In this document: one piece after another, positions 1 through 15,898 of the stretch | How positions within the stretch are numbered: the first letter of the stretch is position 1 | Layout: every line of letters starts with the position of its first letter | NCBI GenBank assembly: GCA_934047225.1 | Contig: OW204012.1 | Coordinates: 8,866,001-8,930,000, forward strand | From: Ypsolopha sequella | Lineage: Eukaryota; Arthropoda; Insecta; Lepidoptera; Ypsolophidae | DNA: 64,000 bases | Direction of reading: 5' to 3' | Position numbers and translations under genes: made by a program | The notes under the pieces: generated by a model | What the model saw: the letters and a program-made list of their open reading frames with translations, nothing else | Database searches by the model: none | What the model was told of the DNA's origin: nothing

Positions 1-4
1 TTGA

Positions 5-163
5 GTGCATGTGGAAAGGGTTATACAGAGATTGCGGCAGTACAAATTTGTGTGTGGTCCAGTGCCATGGCCTCTCACTCCATACTTTGAAGATATTTTG
101 AACATTGTTGCTGACCTCACAAATCTTGGTCCACCAGTCATTCATATTGACAAATTTCTGTAG
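5..163 (+). pseudogene. C-terminal fragment of an ISL2EU/Harbinger-like DDE transposase
   Basis: Reading from base 5 gives 52 codons ending in TAG at 161-163. The peptide starts VHVERVIQRL, continues with CGPVPW and ends in DKFL. This pattern (HVERV, then a GP-hydrophobic block, then a short tail) is what I know from the end of DDE_Tnp_4-type transposases of insect DNA transposons. The codon just upstream (2-4) is TGA where an Arg is usual, which fits CGA to TGA decay, so the copy looks dead. An AATAAA-like sequence follows at about 191-199. The rest of the gene lies left of the window. It converges on the YqaJ-type gene at 231-1857, and that pairing is typical of ISL2EU elements. Family assignment is from memory of motifs, not from a search. 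Confidence 0.6.
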
Positions 164-230
164 TAATTATGGTATTATTAGGAAATTATTAAAATAAAAG
201 AATACATTACAAATTTGTTTTATTGATCAT

Positions 231-1857
231 TTATTTCTTATTAAAAGTCAGATCACTATATGCAGCTAACATTCTTGTGAGAAATTTATCGAAATAAATT
301 ATTAAAAGTGCTGGGCAAATTTGTAGGATGTGATCTTCATCAAACAAAACCTTCTTGAACACGAAATCATTGCCTACTTCGGAAAATATAAGGTAATCAC
401 ATTCCTTCATGCCAGACAGCAACATTCCAAGTTGCATTTGAGTATAATGCTGAGTCTTCTTTTTGATATTTCCTTGTCTATCCAACGTAGGGATTGCATC
501 CATTTCAACAAGTTCCATTGCTGTCAAATGAGTCCCTTGTTTTAATGTTTTTATTTCAATATTTCTTATAAAATCACCATTACTGTCCACTACAATACCA
601 TCTAGGCTTGCAGAAAGCCAGGGTAATTCAGGACGAACCAATAGACCTGACTCCAAGATGCTGCAATTCAACATTTCTTCATATTTTGCTCGGGCTAGAG
701 GTTCCCAACGAATACCTCTGAATGTATCTTCATTTCCAATAAAATTACTATGGAATACCTCTCGATACCTTTTATCCCAATCAGCATTAGCATTGAGAAG
801 GTATGTATATTGTGCTCTAGCTTTGGAAGCTGTTTGTCTCAGTTTCCTAGCATGATGCCAATCATTGGTACCTTGTTTAGCATGGAACATTCTGACACTT
901 TCTTCTAAGGAAACAACAACATGCATATTATAAAAGTCAATCAGAGCTGGTTCACACTTTTGTAGTTTTTCCTCAGTCATCACTTTTAACACACCAAGCA
1001 CGTGCCACGAACGAAGTCAGTAGTCCCTCCAGAAGTGAGGTATTTTCTACATTTCCGTTTGCATTTGGATCTTTTTCACAATCTATTGTTCCTTGACCTC
1101 TGCGCAAACAACTTGTAAACAAATTATATTCACTGTTTGGTGCACACTGTCTTAGCTTATCTCTCCAGCGATTTTCCATTTCCGTTGTTATCTGTGGCAT
1201 TGTGTTGACATAAACATCTCTCTGTCTTTTAACATGACAAAGTTCTGATAGTGGTTTTGCATCATATTCTTGAAGAGTTGCAGTTTTCAGAGAACCCCAT
1301 TGTTGTTCAATATCTGTACAACTCAAATCATCTAGTTCTGACTCTTCAACTCTGAAAAAACATCAAATTGTAATGCTACATAATAAAACTTTACAAAACT
1401 CATTAGTGTACCTACATAACAACTGTTATATAAAGTGACAGTAAGTAGGTAGAGTTCCCAATTGTATAGTGAAAGTTATGTGATGGTTTTGTATATGTAT
1501 GGGCAAATAGTAAATAACTTGCACAGAAGTACGCACCTAGAAAGATAAAGCATCACAGCCAATATGTGCTAGCACTTCTCGGAAGTTCCAGCAGAACAAT
1601 CGCATTCCTTAGTCAGTTCTTGTTCGTTATCACGAATCAACCTCTCGCCATAGTCCTTGTAAATATCAATCCACAATTTAACAACAGCAGGATGCTTTGT
1701 ATTTATGCCTGAAGTCCTAAGAACAAGCGCTTGTACGTGAACGAGGTCATTTTCTTTACTCTTCTTCCCCACAGACACCACCATTCCACTTTGAAGAAGT
1801 TCTTCACCTGAACGCATTGGTCTACTATAGCCTGAGGATGCCCTCATTGCATCTATT
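231..1857 (-). pseudogene. Degraded SWIM-finger/YqaJ-like exonuclease gene of an ISL2EU-type transposon
   Basis: Two exons can be joined: 1537-about 1857 and 231-1351, with a GT donor at 1536-1535 and an AG acceptor at 1353-1352. Exon 1 ends in a SWIM-like zinc finger (CDCSAG then C-x-H). Exon 2 carries a PDDEXK nuclease of the YqaJ/lambda-exonuclease type: an E-x-x-A-x-x-x-YE helix, LSASLDGIV with the metal-binding Asp, EIKT as the E-x-K motif, and QMQLGMLLSG. Two lesions are visible. A TAG sits between the last Cys and His of the finger (about 1567-1569), and there is a one-base frame change near 973-1001, where two frames overlap. ISL2EU elements encode a transposase plus a YqaJ protein, so I read this as the second gene of the element whose transposase tail lies at 5-163. 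A sequencing error could explain the frameshift but less easily the stop. Confidence 0.7.
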
Positions 1858-2230
1858 ACAAATAACATAGCAATATTTATCACATAAATTAACTTTAGCA
1901 AAGTTTTCGTTACCAGCTGTCAAAACGTGTCTTCTTTAGACAGTTTCAGAAACCTGCCGCTAGGGGCGCGAGAGTGAATCTTTGCGGAGCCACAATCTTG
2001 ATTAGCGGCTCGCTCGACTCGAGTCTGTCTAGCCTCTAACTAACGTGCACCTCGGCTCGATGCACGCAATCGACTCGAAACAATCGAAAAACATCTCGAT
2101 TGTTTTGTGGAACGGCGAGTCGATGGTTGACTCGATGGTTTATTTTAACGACTCCGATTCTTTCGATTGTTAAAACATCTCGGAATCGCCCATCGCTATG
2201 TGTGTGTGTGGCAGATTCTTAATTTTCCAA

Positions 2231-2241
2231 TGGTCACACTA
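2231..2241 (+). promoter_or_regulatory. Core promoter Motif 1 (M1BP-type site) of the Y14 gene
   Basis: The eleven bases TGGTCACACTA match the Drosophila core-promoter Motif 1 consensus YGGTCACACTR at every position. The site is 147 bp upstream of the Y14 start codon and in the sense orientation, as expected near the transcription start of a TATA-less housekeeping gene. The match is seen directly; use of the site in a moth is inferred. Confidence 0.6.
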
Positions 2242-2387
2242 AGTCCTATCCAGAGCCGTTAAAATATCAATAAAAAAAAAAAAGTTTGATTGCGGAGTAA
2301 TTTCGTAGTTTTAGTGTTTTTGAAACAATTTCAGGCTGTGAAATTACCAATACACTATCTAAATAAGTAAAAAGTAGAAGTGCAATC

Positions 2388-5300
2388 ATGGCCGATGTGC
2401 TCGATATTGAAAATTCGGAGGAATTTGAGGTTGACGAAGATGGTGAACGTATGTGCTCAATTCTCATTTATTTTCTTTAAAATACCTGTATTCTTAACAT
2501 CTCTCACGTATTTCATCTCTGTTTCAACAGTTTCACCTTACTTAAAAACTCCTAGACTCTTAATTTGTGTTTTATGAGTTGCAATTTTAGGTTATATTTT
2601 AGTCTATTACCTTTCTAATTTTGTACCGTTTCAAGATGAAATACTCTTAACCCAGCATTGACAAATATTTTATTTTATTATAATCTAACTATTATATGCT
2701 ACAAGCCTTTGCCCGCACTGATTTAGATTTTGCATTTTTCTGGTATAAAAAGTAGCCTATGTCACTCTCCGGCCCACTATCTCTATGCAAAAAATCACGT
2801 CTATTCGTTGCTGTGTGAAAGAAGGAAAAACAACAAACACACTTTCGCATTTATAATAGGGTATGGAATATGGATATTTTACCATTATTTACTAATAGTT
2901 GTCACCCAAACGAACTAGCATCGGTTCATGTCACAAGTAGTGGCGTATGCTACAATCGACTAAAGAGAAAAAATGTTTTAGACCTCCTATATAGTTAGTA
3001 CAGACCCAGTGCGCAAATATACACTAGGAAGAGAAGCCAAGAGGATGGGGGTCGGTGGATCTCACTCTGCAATAGTCACACAACCTACAAATATCCTTGT
3101 GGATGACATAAGAGTTGCTCATTGTAGCTGATAACCTACAGATTTCAATGTTGCACAAAATAAGAAAAAAGGGAAAATATATATATATTTATTAACATAT
3201 TAACTTTCCAGAGGGCATCGCCAGATTGAAGGAAAAGGCAAGGAAACGTAAAGGACGTGGGTTTGGAAGCGAGGCTGCCGGGGGTGGGGCAGTGGAGCGG
3301 GGCAATAGAGGAAGGTTTGTATTACCACAGAAGAAATTATAATAGTACTACTTACATAATATCCCCTGTTCAAAGAAACATAAATAAAAAGTTACTCTCA
3401 TCTTTTGACAATACAGTGCAATTCAGCTTGCACAGCGCTGACCTGTGGCTACCCCTCAAGGTGCATCTCTTACTGTGTTACTATATTCTTTCTTCACCAA
3501 CCAAATGGTTTGCATCAGGGCGGGCCACCAATCTTTTAAGCTTGCCCCAGTGATACATTGTGTACATTATTGACAAACAAAACCTTAAAAGCAAACCCCA
3601 ACGCTAAAAACTAACAGATGTAAGATTTTCAGTAGCGTTGCCTAAATCCAGTAGAGTATCACCACATAGTATAAAAAAGAGTCGCTTTCCCCTGTCTGTT
3701 CCTATATATGCTTAGATCTTTAAAACTACCCAACAGATTTTGATGCGTTTTTTTGTAATAGATAGAGTGATTCAAGAGGAAGGTTTATATGTATAATGAC
3801 ATGCCGGGGCGGGTCGCTAGTTTAATATAAAAGATTTAGATCCACAGAAGGTACTAGATTTGTCCATGCCTGTCAGTCTTGCTGTCTGTCCATTACCAGC
3901 ATGAGGACTGGGGATACTGGCTGTCAGAAAAACAATCTAGTTGGGTTGCATTCTTAAACGCCCGGGTAAAGATAATTAACTGCCACCCTCTTCCATGAAA
4001 ACAAATTGCTCAAAACCATTCCCATAGCTTAATTTCTAAAATATTTTATAATTTTTTTTTAGAGATTTTAGGACATATTTTTCATTATTTTGGTATATGA
4101 ATTAACCATTATTTTTTTATGATTTTTTAAAGAATTTTCCGATATGACGTCACTGAGATTTGATGAGGTTTCTAGAGCACAAGATCTAAAATACGGCTTA
4201 TTAAACCTAAATCTCGAAATCGCTGCCTTAGAATGTAATAATTTTGGCTGGCTCTTCAGCAATCTGTTAGGTGAAAAACAAGTTAATAGGTACTTTCTCT
4301 CTAAATCTTATCAATGCTTATGCCTCACATCCTGTATAAACAGCACTGTATTACATTTATAATAGAGGGGATGTGTTTTAGTGATGGGGAAATCGGTTTA
4401 AAATTACGAATCGATTTAATCGAAAAAAAAAAATTACCAAATCGATTTGCAAATCAATTCAAATCGATTTGCATACAAATCTAAGAACAGCTTACAAAAC
4501 GTACTGAAATCGATTTGACCGATACAATTTAGATAGAATTGCGCGGTTAATTCATATTTAAAATAATTAACATGAATTTAATTGAGAATTTCATGAATTA
4601 AAAAGTAATAAGAATAGAATAGGCAATATGAAATACAGTTTTTTGGTAAAAATCAAAGGTAGTTTGGATTCACTAATAAGCACTCGCACACGATTTGAAT
4701 GAAATTGGTTCGGTAAATCGATTCATTCATTCCTAGTTGCAAATCGTTCAGTCAGATCAGAGCCATGCGCCCGTTTCTGGCGAGTGGATCAAATCGATTT
4801 TAGCTCATTCTTTGAATCGATCTGAATCGTTTGAGCGTCAAATCGATTTGCTACATCGCTAATGTGTTTGAGCACTTTTTAAGTGGCGCAAAGTATACTA
4901 TGAGGCACTGTTGTGGCTAAGCATAAGTTACAAAACGGACTTCCATTAAAATTCTCAATTTTTCTCAGATATGACAGTTTAGCCCCAGAAGGTGATGGGA
5001 ACACACCAGGGCCACAGAGGTCAGTGGAAGGATGGATCCTATTTGTCAGTAACGTACATGAAGAGGCACAGGAAGAAGATATTCAGGTAAAAACTTGGTT
5101 ATTGCCGCATATTTAGTTAAACTGGGCTGATTGAGCTGCAAATTTAACCCTTACGGAGAAACGGAATACTTATATGTAAGTCCCATATTGTTAAAAATAT
5201 TTATTTTGACTCTAATTTATAGGTTGCGTTCCTAAACACCCGGGTAAATGTAAAATTTAACTGTCAACCGTTCTACAACCACCGGAAAACGTACAGTACA

Positions 5301-8300
5301 TAAACCTTGTCAGAAATGTAAAATTTACTTTGACAGTTTAAATCTTACTTTTACCCAGGCGTTCTAAACTTCATTAAGTCAGGAAAGATACCATCATCTA
5401 CACATTTATTAAAAATTAATGCCAAATAAGGAGCTATTAAATCAATAACAGAACTTATAACTTTCACAGATAGGAACTTTAGGAACGCTACCTTAGTGTA
5501 CAACTTATTTAAACAATCATGTCATACAGTTTAAAGTGATTATGCTTCAAACCACAATATTTCAGACTGTAGCTGCATAGATTTTATGTGTCCTCAACTA
5601 AAATGCCAGTGTATTCTGCTTAGTTATCCTAAAGTCATGCCATATAGATAGAGCCACAAACTTAATTGTTCCGGTGGGCCAAACTAAAATGGCTTCTATA
5701 TTCACTATGTGACAGTGTTCGACACCGGAACAGATAAGTTTGTGGCTCTGTACGCAGGTACACATTCCTTTTTTCTGACAGACACAAAACACTTGAATCT
5801 TGAATTAAATTTGAGATTTGACGTACAGTGCGCGCCAATCTTTTAGTCGCCTCTGAAGATAGCCGCAAGAGGCGACGCAATAGCCGTTTTACGGTGTCAG
5901 GGGGACGTTACAGGAGCGAGGGCGCGGAGCACACCCGCCTGCGTGCCGCACCACACCCCCGCTCGCCAATTAGCAGGTGTCAACACTATGATGCGTTAGT
6001 GTTAGTGCTACGTCCGTACGCTACACACGCGCGCGTTGCATGAAAAGTACCTTCGAGGAAATAATTCAATGATTCGTTAAGTTTATCGTTGAATCTGTTT
6101 GTTATAGTTTATTGTTTTTGTTGCCTTTCTTTGTTGTTTTGTTGATTTAGTTTGTTAAAGTTTATTGTTGTTGTTATGCCTCACGGACGTTATAGCGTTT
6201 TAAGGCGACAATGTAGAAAAATGGTGTTTATATTAATGCGTTTTAATGATATACCTAGTTAAGAATTGTACTAAAATAATAAATAAATAATTAAATAGGT
6301 GGATACAACAAGTACACCTTCCCACTTACAGTATACTTTTAATAATCAACCGTTGATATTATTGTTTCCTTGACTGTACCTGCGCAAGCTTGCACTCGTA
6401 ACTCATTCAGAGGCGACTAAAAGATTGGCGCGCACTGTAAAATCTGTTAGTGTTTAAATCAGGGATGGGGAAACATTTTCCTTCGCGTGCCAATATTTCC
6501 TAACAAAATATATGGCGGGCCAAGTTGTTGCATTTTTGGCTATACTATGTACTGAAATAAAAATATTAGTATGTATTTTCTGAAACACTAATTTATTGTT
6601 CAATATTACAAAATAACTATTGAAATAAGAAAGAAATTGCAAATTGCAATTAAATTAAACTTTCAAGTTAGCTGCGAAATTTCTAACAATACGAAAACTT
6701 CACTTGATCCCTGGTTTAAATTCAATGGCTAACCATGCATCACTATTCCAGAACCAGTTCTCAGAGTTTGGAGAGATTAAGAACATCCATCTAAATCTGG
6801 ACCGACGCACTGGTTTCCTGAAGGGGTACGCTCTGGTCGAGTATGAGACTTACAAACAGGCTGCGGTGAGTTTGCACTAGTTTTGAACATAACATCACGT
6901 CAATGTCAGATCCAAAAGGGGTAGCCACTTAGCCAAAGAAACTGGACTTTATCTGTTACTACAGCTTCAGTATTTTTTATATTTGAAAACCATGTTGCTT
7001 AAATTGGGGCAAAATTTTGTGTGAAGGGTTTTGAGGAAGCCTTATTAAAATATTATATTAACAGGTACATAAATTAAATTTAAATAACATTTATTAATTT
7101 TGTGGATATATTAATAATTTGCAAAATTCCGCTAAACACTATATCCGCTATATCCACAAATTTATGATGGACTTCCGCAAAGTAACGCCTTTTTCAATAA
7201 ATTTTAAATAACATTAAAAATTTAAATCTAAACTAGACAATTTACAAAAGGAAAAATTCTACAAGCTAAACCTATCTAAAACAAAAATAAAAGGTGAAGG
7301 CACCTACATTATTAACATTGATATTAATTTTGTGTAATTAATATAAATAAATAAAATAAAAATACATTTATTTAACACACCATTATAGACAAAGTAAAAG
7401 TAGAATCAATGTTCTTAAACAGAAAGTCATATGGCACTGTTAAAAAGGACGGTGACTCAGCATATGTTCCTATACCAAAGGCATCAGGAACGCTGTTATT
7501 CTGCCACCACCATTAAAAAAGAACTACTTAATTAACTTTGTTTCTTAAATTGATTATCTTAAATTGTTAAGTAATTGTATCTGTATAGTTTAAAAGACGA
7601 TCACAATCACACCATTTAAATAAACAATAATTTATCCTGTAATGTGTAAATCTTAATGTTTGCCTGCCCTTCAGGGTTGGATTCAGACCCTCGGAAAATT
7701 ATTGTCTATGGGAATTAAAAATATACTACTTGGCTAAAATTATACTACATTTCGTTTTTCGTCGATTTTTGTTTTGAATTGAAATAAAATTGCCTATTTG
7801 TTAGTGAAATTAAAAAAAAATATTCATGATTTAATAAAATATTTGTTTATTTAGTTATTTGTTTGTGAAAATTTTAAAAAAATTACTGAATATATTAATC
7901 ACGCACAGAAATTCCCTTATATTGTAGGGTAAATGTTAAAAAGCAAAACGTCTCAACCAATAAAACAAGTTGGTCGGCCTGAATATAAAATTATGGTATT
8001 TTTACGTAGTATGGTTCCATTACGATACTACATACTACATGTTATGAAAATATGGTACAAATAGTATAATTATACTACGAAATCCAACCCTGATGCCCTT
8101 CTTGGAGACAGGCGGGCGTGTATATGTATGTATGTACGTATAATTAGAGCTGTTAGCACTGCTATCCATTAGAATACTCAACTTTTCCTTTGTTACCTCA
8201 TCTATTGCGCTTTCAGAGTGCACGAGAAGCTCTTGACGGTGCGGACATCCTCGGTCAAGCCATCTCTGTCGATTGGTGCTTCGTCAAGGGGCCATCCAAA

Positions 8301-8321
8301 GTGCACAAGAAGAGACGATAG
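2388..8321 (+). CDS. RBM8A: RNA-binding protein 8A / Y14 (tsunagi), exon junction complex core
   Basis: Five exons: 2388-2448, 3212-3314, 4969-5086, 6752-6865 and 8217-8321. All have GT-AG introns and phases agree, giving 501 nt, 166 aa plus TAG. Family members are about 165-174 aa. The protein opens [20 protein letters not shown], has a basic stretch ([14 protein letters not shown]), then one RRM. RNP2 is ILFVSN (exon 3) and RNP1 is KGYALVEY (exon 4). The protein ends with [12 protein letters not shown] and a short basic tail, which lacks the long RS/RGG tail of vertebrate Y14. Y14 binds Mago nashi and sits on spliced mRNA upstream of exon junctions, acting in mRNA localisation, splicing and decay. 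All four introns carry transposon debris. Start chosen because it gives the conserved N-terminus and follows a Motif 1 promoter. Confidence 0.96.
2700..2925. repeat. Lepidopteran dispersed repeat, short form
   Basis: In Y14 intron 1. It contains TTGCCCGC, then AAAAGTAGCCTATGTCACTC, and ends near CACTTTCGCATTTATAAT. I recognise this string of blocks as a very common dispersed repeat of moth and butterfly genomes. I am not sure of its class. The longer element at 18233-19735 begins with a related CCCGCGGCTTCGCCCGCG block. Confidence 0.55.
3655..3835. repeat. Dispersed repeat remnant in Y14 intron 2
   Basis: The blocks AAAACTACCCAACAGATTTT, GATAGAGTGATTCAAGAGGA and GGGGCGGGTCGCTAGT resemble the 3' part of a common lepidopteran repeat. 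There is no coding potential. The rest of intron 2 up to exon 3 holds the repeats listed at 4055 and 4380. Confidence 0.45.
4055..4215 (+). repeat. Dispersed repeat, inverted copy at about 10855-11215
   Basis: Blocks such as AATTAACCATTATTTTTTTA, GATATGACGTCACT and CTAAAATACGGCTTATTA recur in reverse complement at about 10855-11215. The two copies flank different host genes, so this is a dispersed family. A short open frame here is not a gene. Confidence 0.6.
4380..4866. repeat. AATCGATTT-rich block with short terminal inverted repeats
   Basis: About 480 bp in Y14 intron 2 with many copies of AAATCGATTTG. The ends are TTAGTGATG on the left and CATCGCTAA on the right, a 9 bp inverted pair with one mismatch, suggesting a non-autonomous DNA transposon enriched in an internal motif. 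Confidence 0.4.
5222..5371. mobile_element. Foldback MITE with ACCCGGGTAAA-type ends
   Basis: The left arm GTTGCGTTCCTAAACACCCG and the right arm ending CCCAGGCGTTCTAAAC are imperfect inverted repeats, continued by AAATTTAACTGTCAA against TTGACAGTTTAAAT. A related half-copy is at about 3943-3990. Located in Y14 intron 3. Confidence 0.5.
5650..5749. mobile_element. 100 bp foldback MITE
   Basis: AGAGCCACAAACTTA at the left is the inverse of TAAGTTTGTGGCTCT at the right, and the inner TGTTCCGGTG pairs with CACCGGAACA. Located in Y14 intron 3. No coding potential. Confidence 0.6.
5826..6437. mobile_element. Tc1/mariner-like MITE, copy 1 (612 bp, TA target duplication)
   Basis: The ends CAGTGCGCGCCAATCTTTTA and its inverse form terminal inverted repeats of about 30 bp that run into AGTCGCCTCT. 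The element is flanked by TA at 5824-5825 and 6438-6439, the target duplication of Tc1/mariner insertions. A second copy of nearly the same length and sequence is at 26539-27129. There is no transposase frame. Located in Y14 intron 3. Confidence 0.8.
6460..6713. mobile_element. hAT-type MITE next to Y14 exon 4
   Basis: Begins CAGGGATGGGGAAAC and ends GATCCCTG. It is flanked by a perfect 8 bp duplication, GTTTAAAT at 6452-6459 and 6714-6721. A CAGGG terminus with an 8 bp duplication is the hAT signature. It ends 38 bp before Y14 exon 4, so the 3' splice-site region of intron 3 is squeezed between them. Confidence 0.85.
7672..8092. mobile_element. hAT-type MITE, CAGGGTTGGATT family, copy 1
   Basis: Terminal inverted repeats CAGGGTTGGATT and AATCCAACCCTG. 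Flanks CTGCCCTT and ATGCCCTT agree at 7 of 8 positions. A second copy with a perfect duplication is at 56782-57156. Located in Y14 intron 4. Confidence 0.85.
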
Positions 8322-8460
8322 TATATTAAATAAGTGTGGTAATATTTCTATTCTCAAAAACTTTATGAAATTGAACTTGGAGTGATCGTCACCGTATACC
8401 GAAATTACTGACACAAACAATGTTGTAGCGTGTTTCTTGAGTTCTTATTATGACTAAAAC

Positions 8461-8466
8461 AATAAA
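8461..8466 (+). terminator. Candidate Y14 polyadenylation signal
   Basis: AATAAA, 140 bp after the Y14 stop codon. An earlier ATTAAA at 8325-8330 lies only 4 bp past the stop and is the weaker candidate. Confidence 0.4.
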
Positions 8467-10107
8467 TAGTGGCCAAGAACTTGGAATGAAAAAGATTGTG
8501 TGAAAATCATCCCCACTTTCGTGTAGGATGGTAGGCAGGTACAGTGGAAACCACATCAGGCTATACACTTGCGGTACGACATTAGCCCCTACAGAGAAGA
8601 AAATAAGATAGGTACAAAGTCCAATGTGTCTAACTTGATGCTGCGGTCTCCACTGTACACCAATTTTTTTTTTCAACGTTTTATTTAACTATGTCGGCGT
8701 GATTAATATGTATACTCATGCCAAATTACAGCTTTCTAGTACGAAGAGTCTCTGAGCTAAGCCGCGGATAGACAGACGGACGGACATGGCGAAACTATAA
8801 GGGTTTCTTGTTGACTACGGAACCCTAAAAAAGGAACGATATTTTGGCGTTCTTAAAGCTGAAAGTAATTTCGGAACGCGACTGACCTATAAATCACGTT
8901 ATTTTGTAAAACTATGGATACGTACGACGATATCACACTCGCTGTTTGCTTTTGAGAATAGAATGTTGGGTGAATTCTGTAAAGCATCTTTGTGGCGAAC
9001 GAGCGTTTTTCCTTGTGTCAAATTTAGTGTTAAATAAGATTCCTAGATGGCACTGTCATATACTTTAGCAACAGAATTAAAGACAAAATTCGCACAGAAT
9101 CCAAACAAACCAAAAACTACTTTGACATTGATTAATATAAAACATATTTTATAATATTCCATGTTTTATCCATGGTGACCAAATACTTAGGATATACTCT
9201 GTGATGGTGTCATGGACAGCGACATCTGGCGGAAAGTCAAGAACTAAGAGAAAAAAAACAACGAGAAAATCGCTCATTGATTTACGTTCCAAAGATGCTC
9301 CCTTTCTTGTCGTCTGACAATGTTATGTATTGCACTTTGTCCATAGCTCTACTGTTGAATTATAAATAGCACGCGTTGCGTCTTGTTGATAGGACAAATG
9401 ATATTGGATAAAAAAGAACAAAGTATCTATTTTATTAGAAGTAATCTCGAAACATAATCTAAAATAAAGTGCTTTGCATAACTTTATTCCTTAGATTTTA
9501 ACTGTAATATAAGCTGTATTTCTTAGAGAATGTAGTTTTATTTACTTATCTACCTTTTGACCCATTAGCTTATTATTTCGTTCGAGGTCGGCGTATCAAT
9601 CCTAGTTAATACAAACGAAATACCAAAACGATTTGTAAATCATAGATATTCTTAAGATAGTGTGTATTTATTCCGATTGCATTACAGAATATCTAGACTG
9701 GCGTGACAAGTATAAAAATTTGGAAAGCTTGTTATTCAACAAGTTATATCGCATAATTGCCAAAAAACACGAATTATAACAATAAGATAATGTTATTGTG
9801 GGTGTTGTTTAGCACTTATGGAAACAGCGGATAAGATCGATCTTGAATCAAAGAAGGTGCCTCTACTTTGTTGTTGCCCGGGGGCCTCCACATCCTATAA
9901 TGCGGCTATGATACCATCGACGACACGATGGACTATACTCACACCAATAAACGTTGCCTGTTTCATTTCGTATGCTCACACCCGCCTTCTACTTCGGCCC
10001 ATTTAGGGGGATCTTTTTTATGCCGTCTGCGGTGTATCAAAATAGATCGCTTCTTATATCCGATCCATGAAAAAATTTGTGACTGGTCTCCGAAGGACAT
10101 CAGTAGC

Positions 10108-10371
10108 CCAAGCATGAAAACGTCTCCTTTTTGAGTTTTAAACTACGTAAAAATCGCATGGAATCTGGGGAAAGCGTTCCAAGCGGAGAGTAGCGGAACT
10201 AACAGCTACGAATGGCAACTAAGTAGGTAGTTTCAAACTCAACGAAAACGTAAAAATCGCATGGAATCTGGGAAACCGCTCCAAGCGGAGAGTAGCGGAA
10301 CTAACAGCTACGTATGGCAACTAAGCAGTTTCAAACTCAACGAAAGGAAGATGTTTTCATGGTTAGGTTAC
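10108..10371. mobile_element. AAGCATGAAAACATCTCC-family MITE with internal duplication
   Basis: The left end AAGCATGAAAACGTCTCC and the right end GGAAGATGTTTTCATGG are inverted. Inside, a block of about 100 bp (AAAAATCGCATGGAATCTGG to GGCAACTAAG) occurs twice in tandem. Related copies are at 10456-10626 and 28443-28590. Confidence 0.6.
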
Positions 10372-10455
10372 AACACAGTACCCCTAGATTACCCTTCCAA
10401 AGCGCAGTGAGTGCAGCGTTTTAAACCATCTGCTGCATAATGAGCTTGTATCCTA

Positions 10456-10626
10456 GCCTAAGCATGAAAACATCTCCGTGTCGTTACGTTTGAACTAAAC
10501 TTAGGTTACCATTGCCATATGTAGCTGCTAGTTCCACTACTGTCCGCTTGGAGCGGTTTCCCAGATTACATACGATTTTGATGTAGTTTGGAACGCAACT
10601 ATACGGAGATGTTTTCAAGCTTAGGC
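10456..10626. mobile_element. AAGCATGAAAACATCTCC-family MITE, TA target duplication
   Basis: Begins GCCTAAGCATGAAAACATCT and ends AGATGTTTTCAAGCTTAGGC, which are inverted repeats, with TA on both sides. The core carries the family blocks GTCCGCTTGGAGCGGTTTCC and ATACGATTTTGATGTAGTTT. A TA duplication suggests Tc1/mariner mobilisation. Confidence 0.7.
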
Positions 10627-11358
10627 TATCAGAAATTTTCATGGTATAACATATTAATTAGTTAATGCAAAGCACAACAGTTTTAGAACAGCGACATTTA
10701 TCACTTTTAGTACGAAATGAATAAATTTAGGTCTTACTGTACGCCCATAGTTTACTACTTTAAATGCCAGTAACTTCATATTTTTTGGGGATGTCAAAAA
10801 AACAATTTTACTAGATATTTAAACGCGATTCGCTTAGATTAAAACCATTTCGAGATGTTGGTGTTAAATAAGCCGTATTTTAGAACTTGTGCTCTAAATA
10901 ACCTCATGATGATGAATATTTTTACGATAAAGCTGCAACTTCCATTTGCCTTCGTGTGACGTCACTTGCGAAATGGCCTTTCAGAAATGTGTAGTTATCA
11001 AGATAAATTTATAATGATTTGCTTCGGACTAATTTGACAGATAGATGACAGACGAGTAGACTGACAGAGACAGACCACTTTTTATAAGCAATCACACATA
11101 AAAATCAGTACCTATAAATGTCTAAAATTCTCAAGTGACGTCATATCCGACATATTCTATAAAAAAATAATGGTTAATTTATATACCAAAATACTGAAAA
11201 CTATGACCTAAAATGGCGAATAGTCTTTGAAAAAATATTTAAAAAAATCTCATGTAAGACGCGAACTCATCGTAGCACTAATTACTTCAACGTCTTACCA
11301 ACAAGTGGCGCTACCTACCATGGGATTTCAAATAAAAAGCCCAATTTTTTATAACTTA

Positions 11359-11364
11359 TTTATT
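11359..11364 (-). terminator. RpL23 polyadenylation signal
   Basis: AATAAA on the minus strand begins 4 nt after the RpL23 stop codon. This implies a very short 3' UTR, which is common in ribosomal protein mRNAs. Confidence 0.55.
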
Positions 11365-11367
11365 AAC

Positions 11368-15871
<4,504 letters not shown>

Positions 15872-15889
15872 TTTGTTTTGTTAATTTTT

Positions 15890-15898
15890 AGAAAGAGG
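15890..15898 (-). promoter_or_regulatory. TOP/TCT initiator of RpL23
   Basis: On the minus strand the sequence is CCTCTTTCT, containing the polypyrimidine initiator YCTTTY. It lies about 20 nt upstream of the start codon. Ribosomal protein genes of flies and mammals start transcription in such a tract, which makes the mRNA growth-regulated. The position is predicted, not shown. Confidence 0.5.

Larger units (their letters stand above)
8322..11358. other. Convergent spacer between Y14 and RpL23
   Basis: No gene seen. It holds the Y14 3' UTR, a remnant of the GGTTCCGTA repeat family at about 8695-8832 (tract with GACAGACGGACGGACA and CGGAACCCTAAAAA), part of a hAT-like repeat at about 9698-9910 shared with 27418-27663, the TA-flanked MITE family at 10108-10626, and an inverted copy of the 4055-4215 repeat at about 10855-11215. 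Short open frames in it carry no recognisable domain. Confidence 0.6.

Noticed and set aside
4144..4362. 72-residue plus-strand frame in Y14 intron 2
   Set aside because: Most of it is the dispersed repeat whose inverted copy is at 10855-11215.
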